Shown piece after piece: positions 24,568 through 32,821 of a DNA stretch of 34,848 nt. Numbering within the stretch: the first letter of the stretch is position 1; every line of letters begins with the position of its first letter. Both the position numbers and the translations under genes were made by a program. The notes under the pieces are model-generated. The model was not told the origin of the DNA. It was given only the letters and a program-made list of their open reading frames with translations, and searched no databases. The stretch comes from an uncultured Sphingomonas sp. (GTDB lineage Bacteria > Pseudomonadota > Alphaproteobacteria > Sphingomonadales > Sphingomonadaceae). Where the stretch lies: NCBI RefSeq assembly GCF_902806285.1, contig NZ_CADCWA010000004.1:1-34848 (forward strand), in the 5' to 3' direction.

Positions 24568-25869
24568 GTGCCGAAGACCTTCATGTTCGCTACGGGGATC
24601 GAGAACTCTAATCCGACTATCAATGGGGGACGCACACGCGTCGACGAACTGGAGAGCTGCGGGCATTACCGGCACTGGAAACTGGATCTTCAACTCGTGG
24701 AGGAGATGGGGATCAGCTACCTGCGGTACGGGCCTCCGCTGCATCGGACATGGCTGGGCGACGGCCGCTACGACTGGGAGTTCGCCGACCTCGCCATGTC
24801 CGACATCTTCCGCCGGAACATCGTGCCGATCGTCGATCTTTGCCACTTCGGCCTGCCCGACTGGCTCGGGAACTTCCAGAACCCGGACTTCCCGACGCTG
24901 TTCGAGGGATACGCCACCGACTTCGCGACCCGCTACCCCTTCGTCCAGTTCTACACGCCGGTGAACGAGATGTTCATCTGCGCGCTGTTCTCCGCCAAGT
25001 TCGGCTGGTGGAACGAGGAGGGCACCACCGACCAGACGTTCGTCACTGCGCTCAAGAACATCGTGCGCGCCAACGTGCTGGCCATGCGGGCCATCCTGCG
25101 GGTTCGTCCCGACGCCATTTTCATCCAGTCGGAGTCCTCCGAGTATTTCCATGCCGAAGGGCCGACCGCGGTGGCCAAGGCCGAGATGCTGAACTCGATG
25201 CGGTTCCTCAGCCTCGACCTCAACTACGGCAAGCGCGTGGAATCGGGCATGTACCAATACCTCGCGGACAACGGCATGACCCGCGAAGAGTACGACTTCT
25301 TCATGACCCAGCGCCTGAAGCATCATTGCATCATGGGCAACGACTATTACTGGACCAACGAGCACCGGGTCATGGTGAGCGGCGACAGCCGGGCCTCCGG
25401 CGAGGTGCTCGGCTATGACGCGATCACCAAGCAGTACCACGATCGCTACCGCCTGCCGGTGATGCACACAGAAACAAACTTCAATGATGGCGCGGACGGC
25501 CAAGGCGCGGTGGACTGGCTGTGGAAGCAATGGGCCAACGTCCTGCGGGTGCGCAACGACGGCGTGCCGATCCTCGGCTTCACCTGGTACTCGCTGACGG
25601 ACCAGATCGACTGGGATACTGCGCTGCGTGAGACCAACGGAACGGTGAACCCGGTCGGCCTGTTCGACCTCGACCGCAACATCCGGCCGGTCGGCAGAGC
25701 CTACCAGCACCTCATGCATCAATGGTGCACGGTTCTTCCGACCCAAAGCATGTGCCTGGTCGTGCCGACGATCTGGCCGCAGGAATATGACGAGCCTCAT
25801 GCGCGGCGTCAGCGGGCCGAAGCGCTTGAGTACCGGCGCTGGCTCGAAGATACGGACGCGGGCACGTAA
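24568..25869 (+). CDS. Glycoside hydrolase family 1-like protein
   Basis: 433 residues of a family 1-type TIM barrel. The acid/base is Glu134 in YTPVNEMFI and the nucleophile Glu302 in MHTETNF. Other blocks are FATGIENSNPT at the N-terminus, LCHFGLPDWL near residue 91 and LGFTWYSLTDQIDWD near residue 345. It should hydrolyse a beta-glycoside in the cytosol; no signal peptide is present. The start is GTG with GGAG ten bases upstream; ATG 24583 is in frame. It is monocistronic behind a SigF-like promoter, which is odd for a sugar enzyme. Confidence 0.9.
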   Translation: MPKTFMFATGIENSNPTINGGRTRVDELESCGHYRHWKLDLQLVEEMGISYLRYGPPLHRTWLGDGRYDWEFADLAMSDIFRRNIVPIVDLCHFGLPDWLGNFQNPDFPTLFEGYATDFATRYPFVQFYTPVNEMFICALFSAKFGWWNEEGTTDQTFVTALKNIVRANVLAMRAILRVRPDAIFIQSESSEYFHAEGPTAVAKAEMLNSMRFLSLDLNYGKRVESGMYQYLADNGMTREEYDFFMTQRLKHHCIMGNDYYWTNEHRVMVSGDSRASGEVLGYDAITKQYHDRYRLPVMHTETNFNDGADGQGAVDWLWKQWANVLRVRNDGVPILGFTWYSLTDQIDWDTALRETNGTVNPVGLFDLDRNIRPVGRAYQHLMHQWCTVLPTQSMCLVVPTIWPQEYDEPHARRQRAEALEYRRWLEDTDAGT

Positions 25870-25906
25870 GATGAGATCCTACGGCATCGCCGTCGACTGA
25901 AGCCAT

Positions 25907-26374
25907 TCAACGCGTTTGCGAGACCATACTCGCCGGCTGCGATGCCGTGCCGCCGCAGCGCACGGCCACGGACAGGGGAGCAGCCTTGCCTGGCAGCTCA
26001 TCAGCCTTCGGCTTCCGGTCAGATTGCTGAAGCCCGATGACGCCGCCGATGATCAGGGCGAAGCAGGCGATTTCCGCCAGGCTGAGGGACTCGCCGAGGA
26101 TGACCACCCCCAGGAGAACCGTTCCCACCGAGCCGATGCCGGTCCAAACGGTGTACCCGACTCCGACGTCGAGGGTCTTGAGGGCTTGAGTAAGGAAGTA
26201 GATGCTGCCGGCAACCGCGACGATCGAGATTATGGAGGGCCACAGGACGCTGAAGCCTTCCGACGCTCCGGTAGCCAGTGCGAAGATGATCTCGAGACCG
26301 GCGGCGAGCAGAAGCAGCATCCAAGCTTTGATGCGAGACTGAGCTGGTGGGCTTTGGGCAAGGGTCGTGGTCAC
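25907..26374 (-). CDS. SMR-family exporter subunit with a long C-terminal tail
   Basis: 155 residues: four helices of the small multidrug resistance fold, with the essential Glu in AAGLEIIFALATGASEGF and the GVGYTVWTGIGSVGT signature, then about 40 extra hydrophilic residues after LQQSDRKPK. The usual length is 105-110. GTG 26374 has AAGGAA upstream. It follows another SMR gene by 47 bases, so the two probably form a heteromeric exporter of the paired SMR type. Substrates of such pairs include quaternary ammonium compounds or guanidinium; here unknown. Confidence 0.88.
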   Translation of the reverse strand: MTTTLAQSPPAQSRIKAWMLLLLAAGLEIIFALATGASEGFSVLWPSIISIVAVAGSIYFLTQALKTLDVGVGYTVWTGIGSVGTVLLGVVILGESLSLAEIACFALIIGGVIGLQQSDRKPKADELPGKAAPLSVAVRCGGTASQPASMVSQTR

Positions 26375-26421
26375 GGGCGGTTCCTTTGGCGGCGAAGGCC
26401 CTCAGGGGCAGGGATCTCGCG

Positions 26422-26742
26422 TCAGACACCCGACGCCATCTTGAGGGAGATCACGCCGGTGATCACCGCGATGATCGAGATGATCTTGCCAGCGTTCAGT
26501 TCTTCCTTGAACAGGACGACGCCGAAGATGACGGTGCCCACAGCGCCGATCGCGGTCCAGATCGCATAGCCCACGCCCACGTCCAGGACCTTGAGGGACA
26601 AGGACAGGAAGTAGATTGCCACCGCAGCCGCGGCGAAGGTCTGCAGCGAGTACCACCGATGGGTGAACCCTTTGGAGGCGTTGGCGGACAAGGCGAAGAC
26701 AACCTCGAACACCGATGCGATCGCTAGATGAAGCCAGTGCAA
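26422..26742 (-). CDS. SMR-family exporter subunit
   Basis: 106 residues, standard length, with four helices, the essential Glu in IASVFEVVFALSANASKGF and GVGYAIWTAIGAVGT, which resembles the Gdx/SugE branch more than EmrE. The start is TTG 26742 with AGAGG seven bases upstream. First gene of a two-gene SMR operon. I looked for a guanidine riboswitch upstream and could not recognise one. Confidence 0.88.
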   Translation of the reverse strand: MHWLHLAIASVFEVVFALSANASKGFTHRWYSLQTFAAAAVAIYFLSLSLKVLDVGVGYAIWTAIGAVGTVIFGVVLFKEELNAGKIISIIAVITGVISLKMASGV

Positions 26743-27168
26743 CGACGATCCTCTCGTGGACTTCCTCGGAACTGTCCGACCCCTTCTTAAGCCGAAGCTG
26801 TCAAGGCACGGCAGCTATGATCACTAAGGTCCGTCCGCCCGCCGACGTTCCGCTCGCCTGGGTGCAACATCGAAGTTTGGCAGCTTACGCCTGATCGGCG
26901 CAGGATCGGTCCGCAGCCGAACAGCGCGCGGATGCGTCTTTCTTGCGGCGTACCGCCCCATCCTGCGCAGAAACGCACCAGCGGGTGGAAGCGCTACGGC
27001 ATGGTGGAACGGGCCCGATCGGGCCGGGGTTGCTGTATCAAGGCCTAAGGTGATGGCTCATGCGCACCCGGGCGCTTGCGAGACGCTCGCGGCTGCAGGC
27101 TTGGCGCGACGGCATAACTACCCGACGGTGGCCATCCATGAATCCTCAATCCAGCAAAGGTGCTTGTC
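26743..27168. other. Intergenic region between SMR pair and DUF2188 gene
   Basis: About 426 bases, divergent genes on both sides. GGCCCGATCGGGCC at 27012-27025 is a perfect 14-base palindrome. It sits inside GGAAC-N17-GGTTG (27006-27032), one base off the GGAAC/CGTT pattern of the alphaproteobacterial general stress sigma factor EcfG. No gene is supported. Confidence 0.4.
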
Positions 27169-27792
27169 ATGCCTCGTAACCGCAACGAAGACTTCCCCCC
27201 GGAAGAGAATGACGAACTGCGCGAAAGCGACCAGGCGCAGGACGTTGCGGAGGACGCACTGGAGATCGGCACCAGCCCGTCGGGCGCAAGCGAGCATGGC
27301 GGAGGCTCGAACCGCGGCGCGGTCGTTCCCGACGATGCGCCCGACCTGATCGATACGATGAACCAGATGGTGAGCAGCGGCCACATCGATCATGGCGCGT
27401 TCCGTGGGGAGCCGATGCACGACGACGAGGAGGATCGGTTCGGCCAGACCGACCCGAACGACGAAGATGGCGAGGACCTTCCAAGTCTTGGCGGCGATCT
27501 GGCGGGCGTCAGCACGCAGGACATTCGGGAGCCCTTTGTCGGCCAGGGACGAATGGACCACATCACCTACCGCGTCGTCGAGCATGACGGCGGTTGGACC
27601 TACAAGCAGGGCGACACCTTCACCGAAACCTACCGGACCCATGACGAGGCCCGCGCGGCGGCGGTGCTGGCCTGCCGGGAGCAAGGTGTCTCGGGGGACA
27701 CCGCCTACATCGAGTATCAGCAGGCAGACGGGCACTGGATCACGGAGCGTGCGGATGGGGCGGACCGGCCCGGAGTCGACGTAACCGGCTGA
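27169..27792 (+). CDS. Acidic protein with C-terminal DUF2188 domain
   Basis: 207 residues. Residues 1-125 are hydrophilic, rich in Asp, Glu and Gly, and probably disordered (EENDELRES, HDDEEDRFG, DPNDEDGED). Residues about 133-195 match DUF2188: ITYRVVEHDGGWTYKQG, then THDEARAAAVLACREQG and a closing GHWITE. No signal or membrane segment. ATG 27169 has AAAGG upstream; an in-frame GTG at 27160 overlaps that site and is not favoured. The composition resembles stress-induced hydrophilic proteins. Function unknown. Confidence 0.82.
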   Translation: MPRNRNEDFPPEENDELRESDQAQDVAEDALEIGTSPSGASEHGGGSNRGAVVPDDAPDLIDTMNQMVSSGHIDHGAFRGEPMHDDEEDRFGQTDPNDEDGEDLPSLGGDLAGVSTQDIREPFVGQGRMDHITYRVVEHDGGWTYKQGDTFTETYRTHDEARAAAVLACREQGVSGDTAYIEYQQADGHWITERADGADRPGVDVTG

Positions 27793-27970
27793 CCCACGTT
27801 TGATTCCAACCAAGCCGACCGGGAGCAATCGCAGTCGCCGGCGTCATCTGCCTGATACTTGGACGCAGTTTACGCCCGTTTTGAGCAGTATCTGCGGGCT
27901 CCAAGCGCATGCGAAACTCGTTGAACTTCCAGCACTTGGCGTCCCAAATCCTTGAGGTTGGAGAAAACCG

Positions 27971-28417
27971 ATGGAGTATCGCAAGACCCCCGAAGCCCTC
28001 GCCGCCTTGTCCGAGGAGCAGCGCCGCGTCACTCAGCAAAGCGGCACCGAACGCCCAGGAACGGGTGCTCTATTGAAGAACAAGGAGCCCGGCATCTACG
28101 TCGACATTGTTTCGGGCGAGCCGCTGTTCGCGTCGGCGGACAAATATGAATCCGGCACCGGCTGGCCGAGCTTTACCAAGCCCATCGAACCCGCGAACGT
28201 CAGGGAGCTGAGCGACAGCGCCCATGGCATGACCCGGACGGAGGTGCGCTCGGCCCATGGTGACAGCCACCTGGGGCACGTCTTCCCCGACGGCCCGCGC
28301 GACAAGGGCGGCCTTCGCTACTGCATCAACTCGGCTTCTCTCCGCTTCGTGCACCGCGACGACATGGCAGCCGAAGGCTATGGCGCCTACGCCGACCAGG
28401 TGGAGACGGTGGCATGA
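27971..28417 (+). CDS. msrB: Peptide-methionine (R)-S-oxide reductase MsrB
   Basis: 148 residues. The catalytic cysteine is Cys118 in [23 protein letters not shown] and [10 protein letters not shown] are typical. It is the only cysteine in the protein: the four zinc ligands and the usual resolving cysteine are missing, so recycling must use an external thiol. There is no signal peptide. GGAG lies eight bases before ATG 27971. Its stop overlaps msrA by four bases. Confidence 0.96.
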   Translation: MEYRKTPEALAALSEEQRRVTQQSGTERPGTGALLKNKEPGIYVDIVSGEPLFASADKYESGTGWPSFTKPIEPANVRELSDSAHGMTRTEVRSAHGDSHLGHVFPDGPRDKGGLRYCINSASLRFVHRDDMAAEGYGAYADQVETVA

Positions 28418-28932
28418 CGCAGGAACGTGCCTTGCTCGCCGGCGGCTGCTTCTGGGGCATGCAGGATCTCATCCGCAAGCTCCCGGGCGTGCAGTCGACC
28501 AGGGTCGGCTACTCGGGCGGCGAGGTCGCGAACGCGACCTACCGCAACCACGGCAATCATGCCGAAGCGATCGAGATCATCTTCGACCCTGCCGTGATCA
28601 GCTTCAGGGACCTGCTGGAGGTCTTCTTCCAGATCCATGATCCCTCGACACCCAATCGCCAGGGCGGCGACCGCGGGGCAAGCTATCGCTCGGCGATCTT
28701 CTACCTCGACGAGCAGCAGCGCCTGGTCGCCGAGCGGACGATCGCGGAGGTCGACGCCTCGGGCCTATGGCCGGGCAGCGTCGTCACCGAAGTCACCGCA
28801 GCCGGCGACTTCTGGGAAGCCGAGCCCGAGCACCAGGATTATCTGGAACGTCGGCCCAACGGCTACACCTGCCACTTCGTCAGGCCCGATTGGAAGCTGC
28901 CTGCGATGGCGAGCGCGGATGGGGGGCACTGA
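28414..28932 (+). CDS. msrA: Peptide-methionine (S)-S-oxide reductase MsrA
   Basis: 172 residues with the GGCFWG active site (Cys12), [12 protein letters not shown] and a second cysteine at 153 (NGYTCHF) that may resolve the sulfenic acid. It reduces the S epimer of methionine sulfoxide, complementing MsrB. The ATG overlaps the msrB stop, and a thioredoxin-like gene follows two bases after its own stop. Cytosolic. Confidence 0.97.
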   Translation: MTQERALLAGGCFWGMQDLIRKLPGVQSTRVGYSGGEVANATYRNHGNHAEAIEIIFDPAVISFRDLLEVFFQIHDPSTPNRQGGDRGASYRSAIFYLDEQQRLVAERTIAEVDASGLWPGSVVTEVTAAGDFWEAEPEHQDYLERRPNGYTCHFVRPDWKLPAMASADGGH

Positions 28933-28933
28933 G

Positions 28934-29422
28934 ATGTTGAAGCGCGCTCCGGAACTCCGCGTGCCTTTCTGGATCGACGGGGACGGAAACGAACGCGAGC
29001 CGCTCGGGCTCGCGGAGCTCGGGCCCGGCCACAAGATCCTCTACTGCTTCCAGCATTGGTGCCCCGGCTGCCATTCGAGCGGCTTCCCGACCCTGGTGCG
29101 CCTGACAAAGGCTCTGGCCGGCCGCGGCTTTGGCTTCGCGGTGGTGCAGACGGTGTTCGAGGGCGCGGAGGTCAATACCGTTTCGCGGCTGCGCGAGACG
29201 CAGCTGCGTTATGACCTGCGGGTTCCTTTCGGACATGATCCTGCCCCTGAAGGCAGCCGTCTGCCGACTGTGATGACGGACTACCAGACCCGCGGAACTC
29301 CTTGGTTCATCGTCATCAATGGGTCGGGCGACGTCATCTTCACCGACTTTCACCTTCAGGCAGACAACTTCCTGGAGCTGATGCACACGCATGTGCTGGC
29401 CGCGGCCGGTCAAGACGCGTGA
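28934..29422 (+). CDS. Thioredoxin-fold protein with CPGC motif
   Basis: 162 residues of a TlpA/AhpC-TSA-like thioredoxin fold. The active site is HWCPGCHSSGF (Cys43, Cys46), with another cysteine at 38 and the cis-Pro block TRGTPWFIVI near residue 120. It is the third gene of a tight msrB-msrA unit. I infer that it recycles one or both reductases, above all the single-cysteine MsrB. No signal peptide, so it is cytosolic. It could instead be a peroxidase. Confidence 0.88.
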   Translation: MLKRAPELRVPFWIDGDGNEREPLGLAELGPGHKILYCFQHWCPGCHSSGFPTLVRLTKALAGRGFGFAVVQTVFEGAEVNTVSRLRETQLRYDLRVPFGHDPAPEGSRLPTVMTDYQTRGTPWFIVINGSGDVIFTDFHLQADNFLELMHTHVLAAAGQDA

Positions 29423-29499
29423 ACAGGTCCGATTGACTGCCCTCCTCGGGCAAAGCTGAGACGAACACCCTGAGCGAACATCGAGATCGGAGAACCGAC

Positions 29500-30012
29500 A
29501 TGACCGGCTATGAAGCGGGAAAGACAATGAATCCTCGCGGCAAGCTTCCACGAGTTGCACTAGCATTGGCGCTGGTCCTCGCTGGTGGAGCGGCGGTCGC
29601 ACAATCGGCGCGCAGCGTGTCGTCGCCGGCCATCGCCGCCAACGCCGTCAGATGGAGTCCCGTGCCAGCCGCGATTCCCGCCGGCGCGCAGATCGCTGTA
29701 TTGATGGGCGACCCCACCAAAGCGGGACCCTTTGTGGCGCGACTTCGCTTCCCGCCCGGTTACCGGTTCCCGGCGCATACCCACTCGGTCGACGAACTCG
29801 TCACCGTGTTGAGCGGGACCGTGCATTTCGCGCGCGGAAATACGCTGGACAGAACCAAGGGCCGCCCGCTTGGCCAACACGGCTTCAATCCGACGCCCGC
29901 CGGCGTTCCGCACTACCTTTACACGGATCGGGGTGCGACCATCCAGATCCAGGGCGAGGGGCCGTTCGACTTCAAGTACCTCAAGGCGAGCGACGACCGG
30001 CGCAATCGATAA
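29500..30012 (+). CDS. Secreted cupin-domain protein
   Basis: 170 residues with a signal peptide (hydrophobic VALALALVLAGGAAVA, then AQS) and one cupin barrel. Metal ligands are likely in FPAHTHSVDELVTVLSG (His, His, Glu) and the later GVPHYLY. The family is too broad for a function; small periplasmic cupins of this sort are often called ChrR-like. ATG 29500 has GGAGA upstream; ATG 29527 is an equally good start by signal peptide. Confidence 0.85.
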   Translation: MTGYEAGKTMNPRGKLPRVALALALVLAGGAAVAQSARSVSSPAIAANAVRWSPVPAAIPAGAQIAVLMGDPTKAGPFVARLRFPPGYRFPAHTHSVDELVTVLSGTVHFARGNTLDRTKGRPLGQHGFNPTPAGVPHYLYTDRGATIQIQGEGPFDFKYLKASDDRRNR

Positions 30013-30070
30013 CGCCGAAGTGAGCCCATGGCTTTGAGATATGGACAGTACGACTGCGGGAGATCATCCG

Positions 30071-30688
30071 ATGCTGACCACGCGAGGGTTCCGGGGCAAT
30101 CGCCGCCCGGCAGGCGAGCTTGCCGGTCGGGTTCCGCCTGGACAGCACCCGACCGATGATTTCCCGGTGCTTACTGCAGGGCCGACCCCGCGAACGCCCG
30201 TTGCGGACTGGTCCTTGTCCTTGAGCCAAGGCGGGGAAGCCATGGCGACTTGGACGTGGGAGCAGTTCGGCGCGCTCCCGCAGACCGAAATCACCAGGGA
30301 CATCCATTGCGTCACTAAATGGACCAAGCTCGACACACTCTGGCGCGGGGTGACCTTCGACGACCTGCTTGTCGCGGCCGGGATCGAGACGACGCCGACC
30401 ATGTTCGTCATGGCGCATTCCGATGGCGACTATACGACCAATCTGCCAGTTGCCGACTTGATTGGCGGCAAGGCGATGGTCGCAACGCATTATGAAGGCA
30501 AGCCGATCGAGGCGGCGCACGGCGGGCCGGCGCGGCTTCTCGTGCCCCACCTCTACTTCTGGAAAAGCGCCAAATGGGTCCGAGGGCTCGAGTTTATCGA
30601 GGCCGATGCGCCGGGCTTCTGGGAGCAACTCGGCTACCACATCTACGGCGATCCCTGGCGCGAGCAGCGCTACACCGGTGATCCGTGA
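30071..30688 (+). CDS. Sulfite oxidase-like molybdopterin oxidoreductase (cytosolic)
   Basis: 205 residues of a compact sulfite oxidase fold. The opening RGFRGNRR...GRVPPGQHPTDDFPVL is typical of the sulfite-oxidase-like group; Cys80 in DIHCVTKWTK should bind molybdenum. No signal peptide, in contrast to the lipoprotein at 2796-3551. I chose ATG 30071, with GGGAG eight bases before it; ATG 30041 adds ten residues. It overlaps the flavin reductase by four bases, so the pair is likely a soluble NAD(P)H-driven molybdoenzyme system. Substrate unknown. Confidence 0.92.
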   Translation: MLTTRGFRGNRRPAGELAGRVPPGQHPTDDFPVLTAGPTPRTPVADWSLSLSQGGEAMATWTWEQFGALPQTEITRDIHCVTKWTKLDTLWRGVTFDDLLVAAGIETTPTMFVMAHSDGDYTTNLPVADLIGGKAMVATHYEGKPIEAAHGGPARLLVPHLYFWKSAKWVRGLEFIEADAPGFWEQLGYHIYGDPWREQRYTGDP

Positions 30689-31470
30689 CGCCTGGAGTCC
30701 AGGGGCGCCTGCCGTGGCACGTCGCCACCGTGACTCGGATCCGCCCTGAAGCGAAGGATGTGGTGACGGTCGCGATGACGGTGCCCGACTGGCCCGGCCA
30801 TCTGGCCGGCCAGCACCTGGACCTCAGGCTGACCGCCGAGGACGGGTATGAGGCGCAGCGGAGCTACTCGATCGCATCGGCACCGGGGAACCCAGCCGTT
30901 GAGATTACCGTCGAGCGGGTCGAGGGCGGGGAGGTGTCTCCGTTCGTGCTGGACGAACTCAGGGAAGGGGACCAGCTCGAGCTCAGGGGCCCGATCGGCG
31001 GCTATTTCACTTGGACGCCGGGGTCGGTCGACATGCCTGGCACATCGGAGGAGGTCAGTCCCGTCTTGCTGGTCGGCGGGGGATCGGGCGTGGTGCCGCT
31101 CATGGCAATGCTCCGCGACCGGGCCGAACGTGGCGCCGCCGATCCTATGCGGCTGCTTTATTCATCGCGCGCTATCGAGGCGATCATCTTTCGCGACGAA
31201 CTCGAGCATCTCGCAGCGGCGGACAACGGCTTCGCGCTCACCCACACGCTGACGCGCGCTCAACCTGCGGATTGGCGGGGAGAACGCCGCCGCATCGATC
31301 GCGACATGCTCGCGGCGGTGGGTTTCGCAGCCGGCGAGAACCCACGCGCCTTCGTCTGTGGGCCGACGCCCCTCGTCGAGCAGGTCGCGGCCGATCTGCT
31401 GGCGCTGGGTTATGCGGAGGCACGGGTCAAGACGGAGCGGTTTGGCCCCTCCGGCGGTCCAAAATCATAG
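30685..31470 (+). CDS. Ferredoxin reductase-type FAD/NAD(P)H oxidoreductase
   Basis: 261 residues. FAD binding is shown by RSYSIAS (59-65), NAD(P) binding by LLVGGGSGVVPLMAML near residue 129 and FVCGPTPLVE near residue 229. There is no 2Fe-2S domain, so electrons pass from flavin to a partner, most likely the overlapping molybdoenzyme. GTG 30685 is coupled to the preceding stop. Confidence 0.92.
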   Translation: MTPGVQGRLPWHVATVTRIRPEAKDVVTVAMTVPDWPGHLAGQHLDLRLTAEDGYEAQRSYSIASAPGNPAVEITVERVEGGEVSPFVLDELREGDQLELRGPIGGYFTWTPGSVDMPGTSEEVSPVLLVGGGSGVVPLMAMLRDRAERGAADPMRLLYSSRAIEAIIFRDELEHLAAADNGFALTHTLTRAQPADWRGERRRIDRDMLAAVGFAAGENPRAFVCGPTPLVEQVAADLLALGYAEARVKTERFGPSGGPKS

Positions 31471-31543
31471 ATCGTCCAACGAAGCTTCGGTCAAACCGTG
31501 CGGCCGACGGCCTCGGCGCCCGCCAGTGTCGCGCCCAGCGGAG

Positions 31544-32317
31544 ATGATGCTGCCGATCCCGCTTCAGGCAACCTTGTGGGCGCTACTGGCCGCGTCCGGT
31601 CTGGTTCTCGGAGCAGCAATCGCCGTCCTGTTCCAGGATCGCCTGACTCACCGATTGGTCGCAACGGTCATGGGCATCGGTGGCGGGGTACTCATCGCCG
31701 TTCTGTCGGTCGACCTCATGACGAGGGCCTTTGACGAAGGCGGCGCACTGGCGGCGGGGTCGGGGGTCTTGTTCGGAGCCGTGGTGTTCAGCTTCTGCAA
31801 TTGGCGCCTTGCCCAGCACGGGGCAAGGAACCGCAAGCGATGCGGCGGCTGCGTCAGCCAGCCGTCAGAAGACCAGCAAAAGGGAAGCGGATCGGCCATC
31901 GCAATCGGCTCCTTGCTCGACGGCATCCCGGAGTCGCTCGTTATCGGCTTGTCCATCCTGCACGGCAGCAGTGTCAGCGCGGGGTTGATCGTTGGCTTTT
32001 TCCTCTCGAACGTGCCCCAAGGCTTGTCGAGCGCGGCCGGCATGAAGGGGGCGGGCCGATCGAACCGGTATATCTGGACGGTCTGGATCGGAGTTGTCGC
32101 GCTCAGCGGCCTTGCCGCGACGGTTGGCAGCCTGCTCCTCACTTCGACGGCACCGGTCATCCCAGCGGCGATCCTGGCCTTTGCGGCGGGCGGAGTGCTA
32201 GCCATGCTCGCCGAGGTCATGATCCCCGAAGCTTTCGAAGACGCTCAGCCGTTCATGGGGCTGATCACGGTTCTGGGCTTCTTGCTCTCGTTTCTCATCA
32301 TCAAGCTGTGGGCCTGA
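31544..32317 (+). CDS. ZIP-like metal transporter family membrane protein
   Basis: 257 residues with about eight helices. SLLDGIPESLVIGLS near residue 123 and SNVPQGLSSA near residue 155 are at the positions of the metal-binding helices IV and V of ZIP proteins, but the usual histidines are replaced by Asp126 and Asn156, so metal choice may differ or transport may be lost. A Cys-rich loop (KRCGGC near 98-103) lies between helices III and IV. The start is ATG 31544 or 31547; the ribosome site is close (CGGAG). It follows the flavin reductase by 73 bases. Confidence 0.8.
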   Translation: MMLPIPLQATLWALLAASGLVLGAAIAVLFQDRLTHRLVATVMGIGGGVLIAVLSVDLMTRAFDEGGALAAGSGVLFGAVVFSFCNWRLAQHGARNRKRCGGCVSQPSEDQQKGSGSAIAIGSLLDGIPESLVIGLSILHGSSVSAGLIVGFFLSNVPQGLSSAAGMKGAGRSNRYIWTVWIGVVALSGLAATVGSLLLTSTAPVIPAAILAFAAGGVLAMLAEVMIPEAFEDAQPFMGLITVLGFLLSFLIIKLWA

Positions 32318-32603
32318 GCGTGCCCGGCACGCTGCGCCCGAACCCTGGCCACCGAAGGCGGTATCAACTCCCTCTTGGCAGGCCGATCGATGCGGAACTA
32401 GGCGGCAAGCCGCGGTGGAGGTCGGCGTTCACGGCATGATGTGGATCGAGCCTCGCGGTCCGATGCCATAGGACGCGGTTACATCTAGCGTCTCTTTCGG
32501 ACCCAGTACGAAGCACGCCCCCACACGGGTTGGCTGACCTGTCCAGATAGTTGGCCAACGGCTCCGCGTAAAAGCCCAGGAAAACGTGCCTGTGCGCTAG
32601 AGG

Positions 32604-32677
32604 TGGATGCCCGACGTGGATTCGAACCACGATTGACGGAGTCAGAGTCCGTAGTCTTACCATTAGACGATCGGGCA
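32604..32677 (-). tRNA. tRNA-Gln (anticodon CTG)
   Basis: On the minus strand a full cloverleaf: acceptor TGCCCGA paired with TCGGGCA, D-arm GTCT/AGAC, anticodon stem ACGGA/TCCGT around CTCTGAC (anticodon CTG), T-arm CGTGG-TTCGAAT-CCACG, a T discriminator and an encoded CCA. Confidence 0.97.
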
Positions 32678-32821
32678 GCGCCGTGGAGCCCGCCCACCTA
32701 GATTTCGCGCCGGTGCCTGTCAACTTGCGGAGCCGGACCACTTCCGCTTAAACTAGTCGCAAGTCAGCCGTTTCCACGTGTCGCAAGCAGGTGGCGGTGA
32801 AGGAAAGAACAGGCGACATCC

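Noticed and set aside
26743-26900. Guanidine riboswitch before the SMR pair
   Set aside because: Sought because of the Gdx-like signature; none of the conserved ykkC or mini-ykkC elements could be recognised.
27168-27193. GTAACC at the start of the DUF2188 gene
   Set aside because: Inside the coding start; CGAA is only four bases away, so the spacing is wrong. The GTAACC at 27780 also fails.
32318-32335. GCGTGCC-C-GGCACGC after the ZIP-like gene as a terminator
   Set aside because: The arms leave no loop and no T-run follows; it is a palindrome at best.
32485-32697. Minus-strand frame of 70 codons over the tRNA
   Set aside because: Its middle (SSNGKTTDSDSVNRGSNPRRA-like) is the usual false translation of a tRNA gene.
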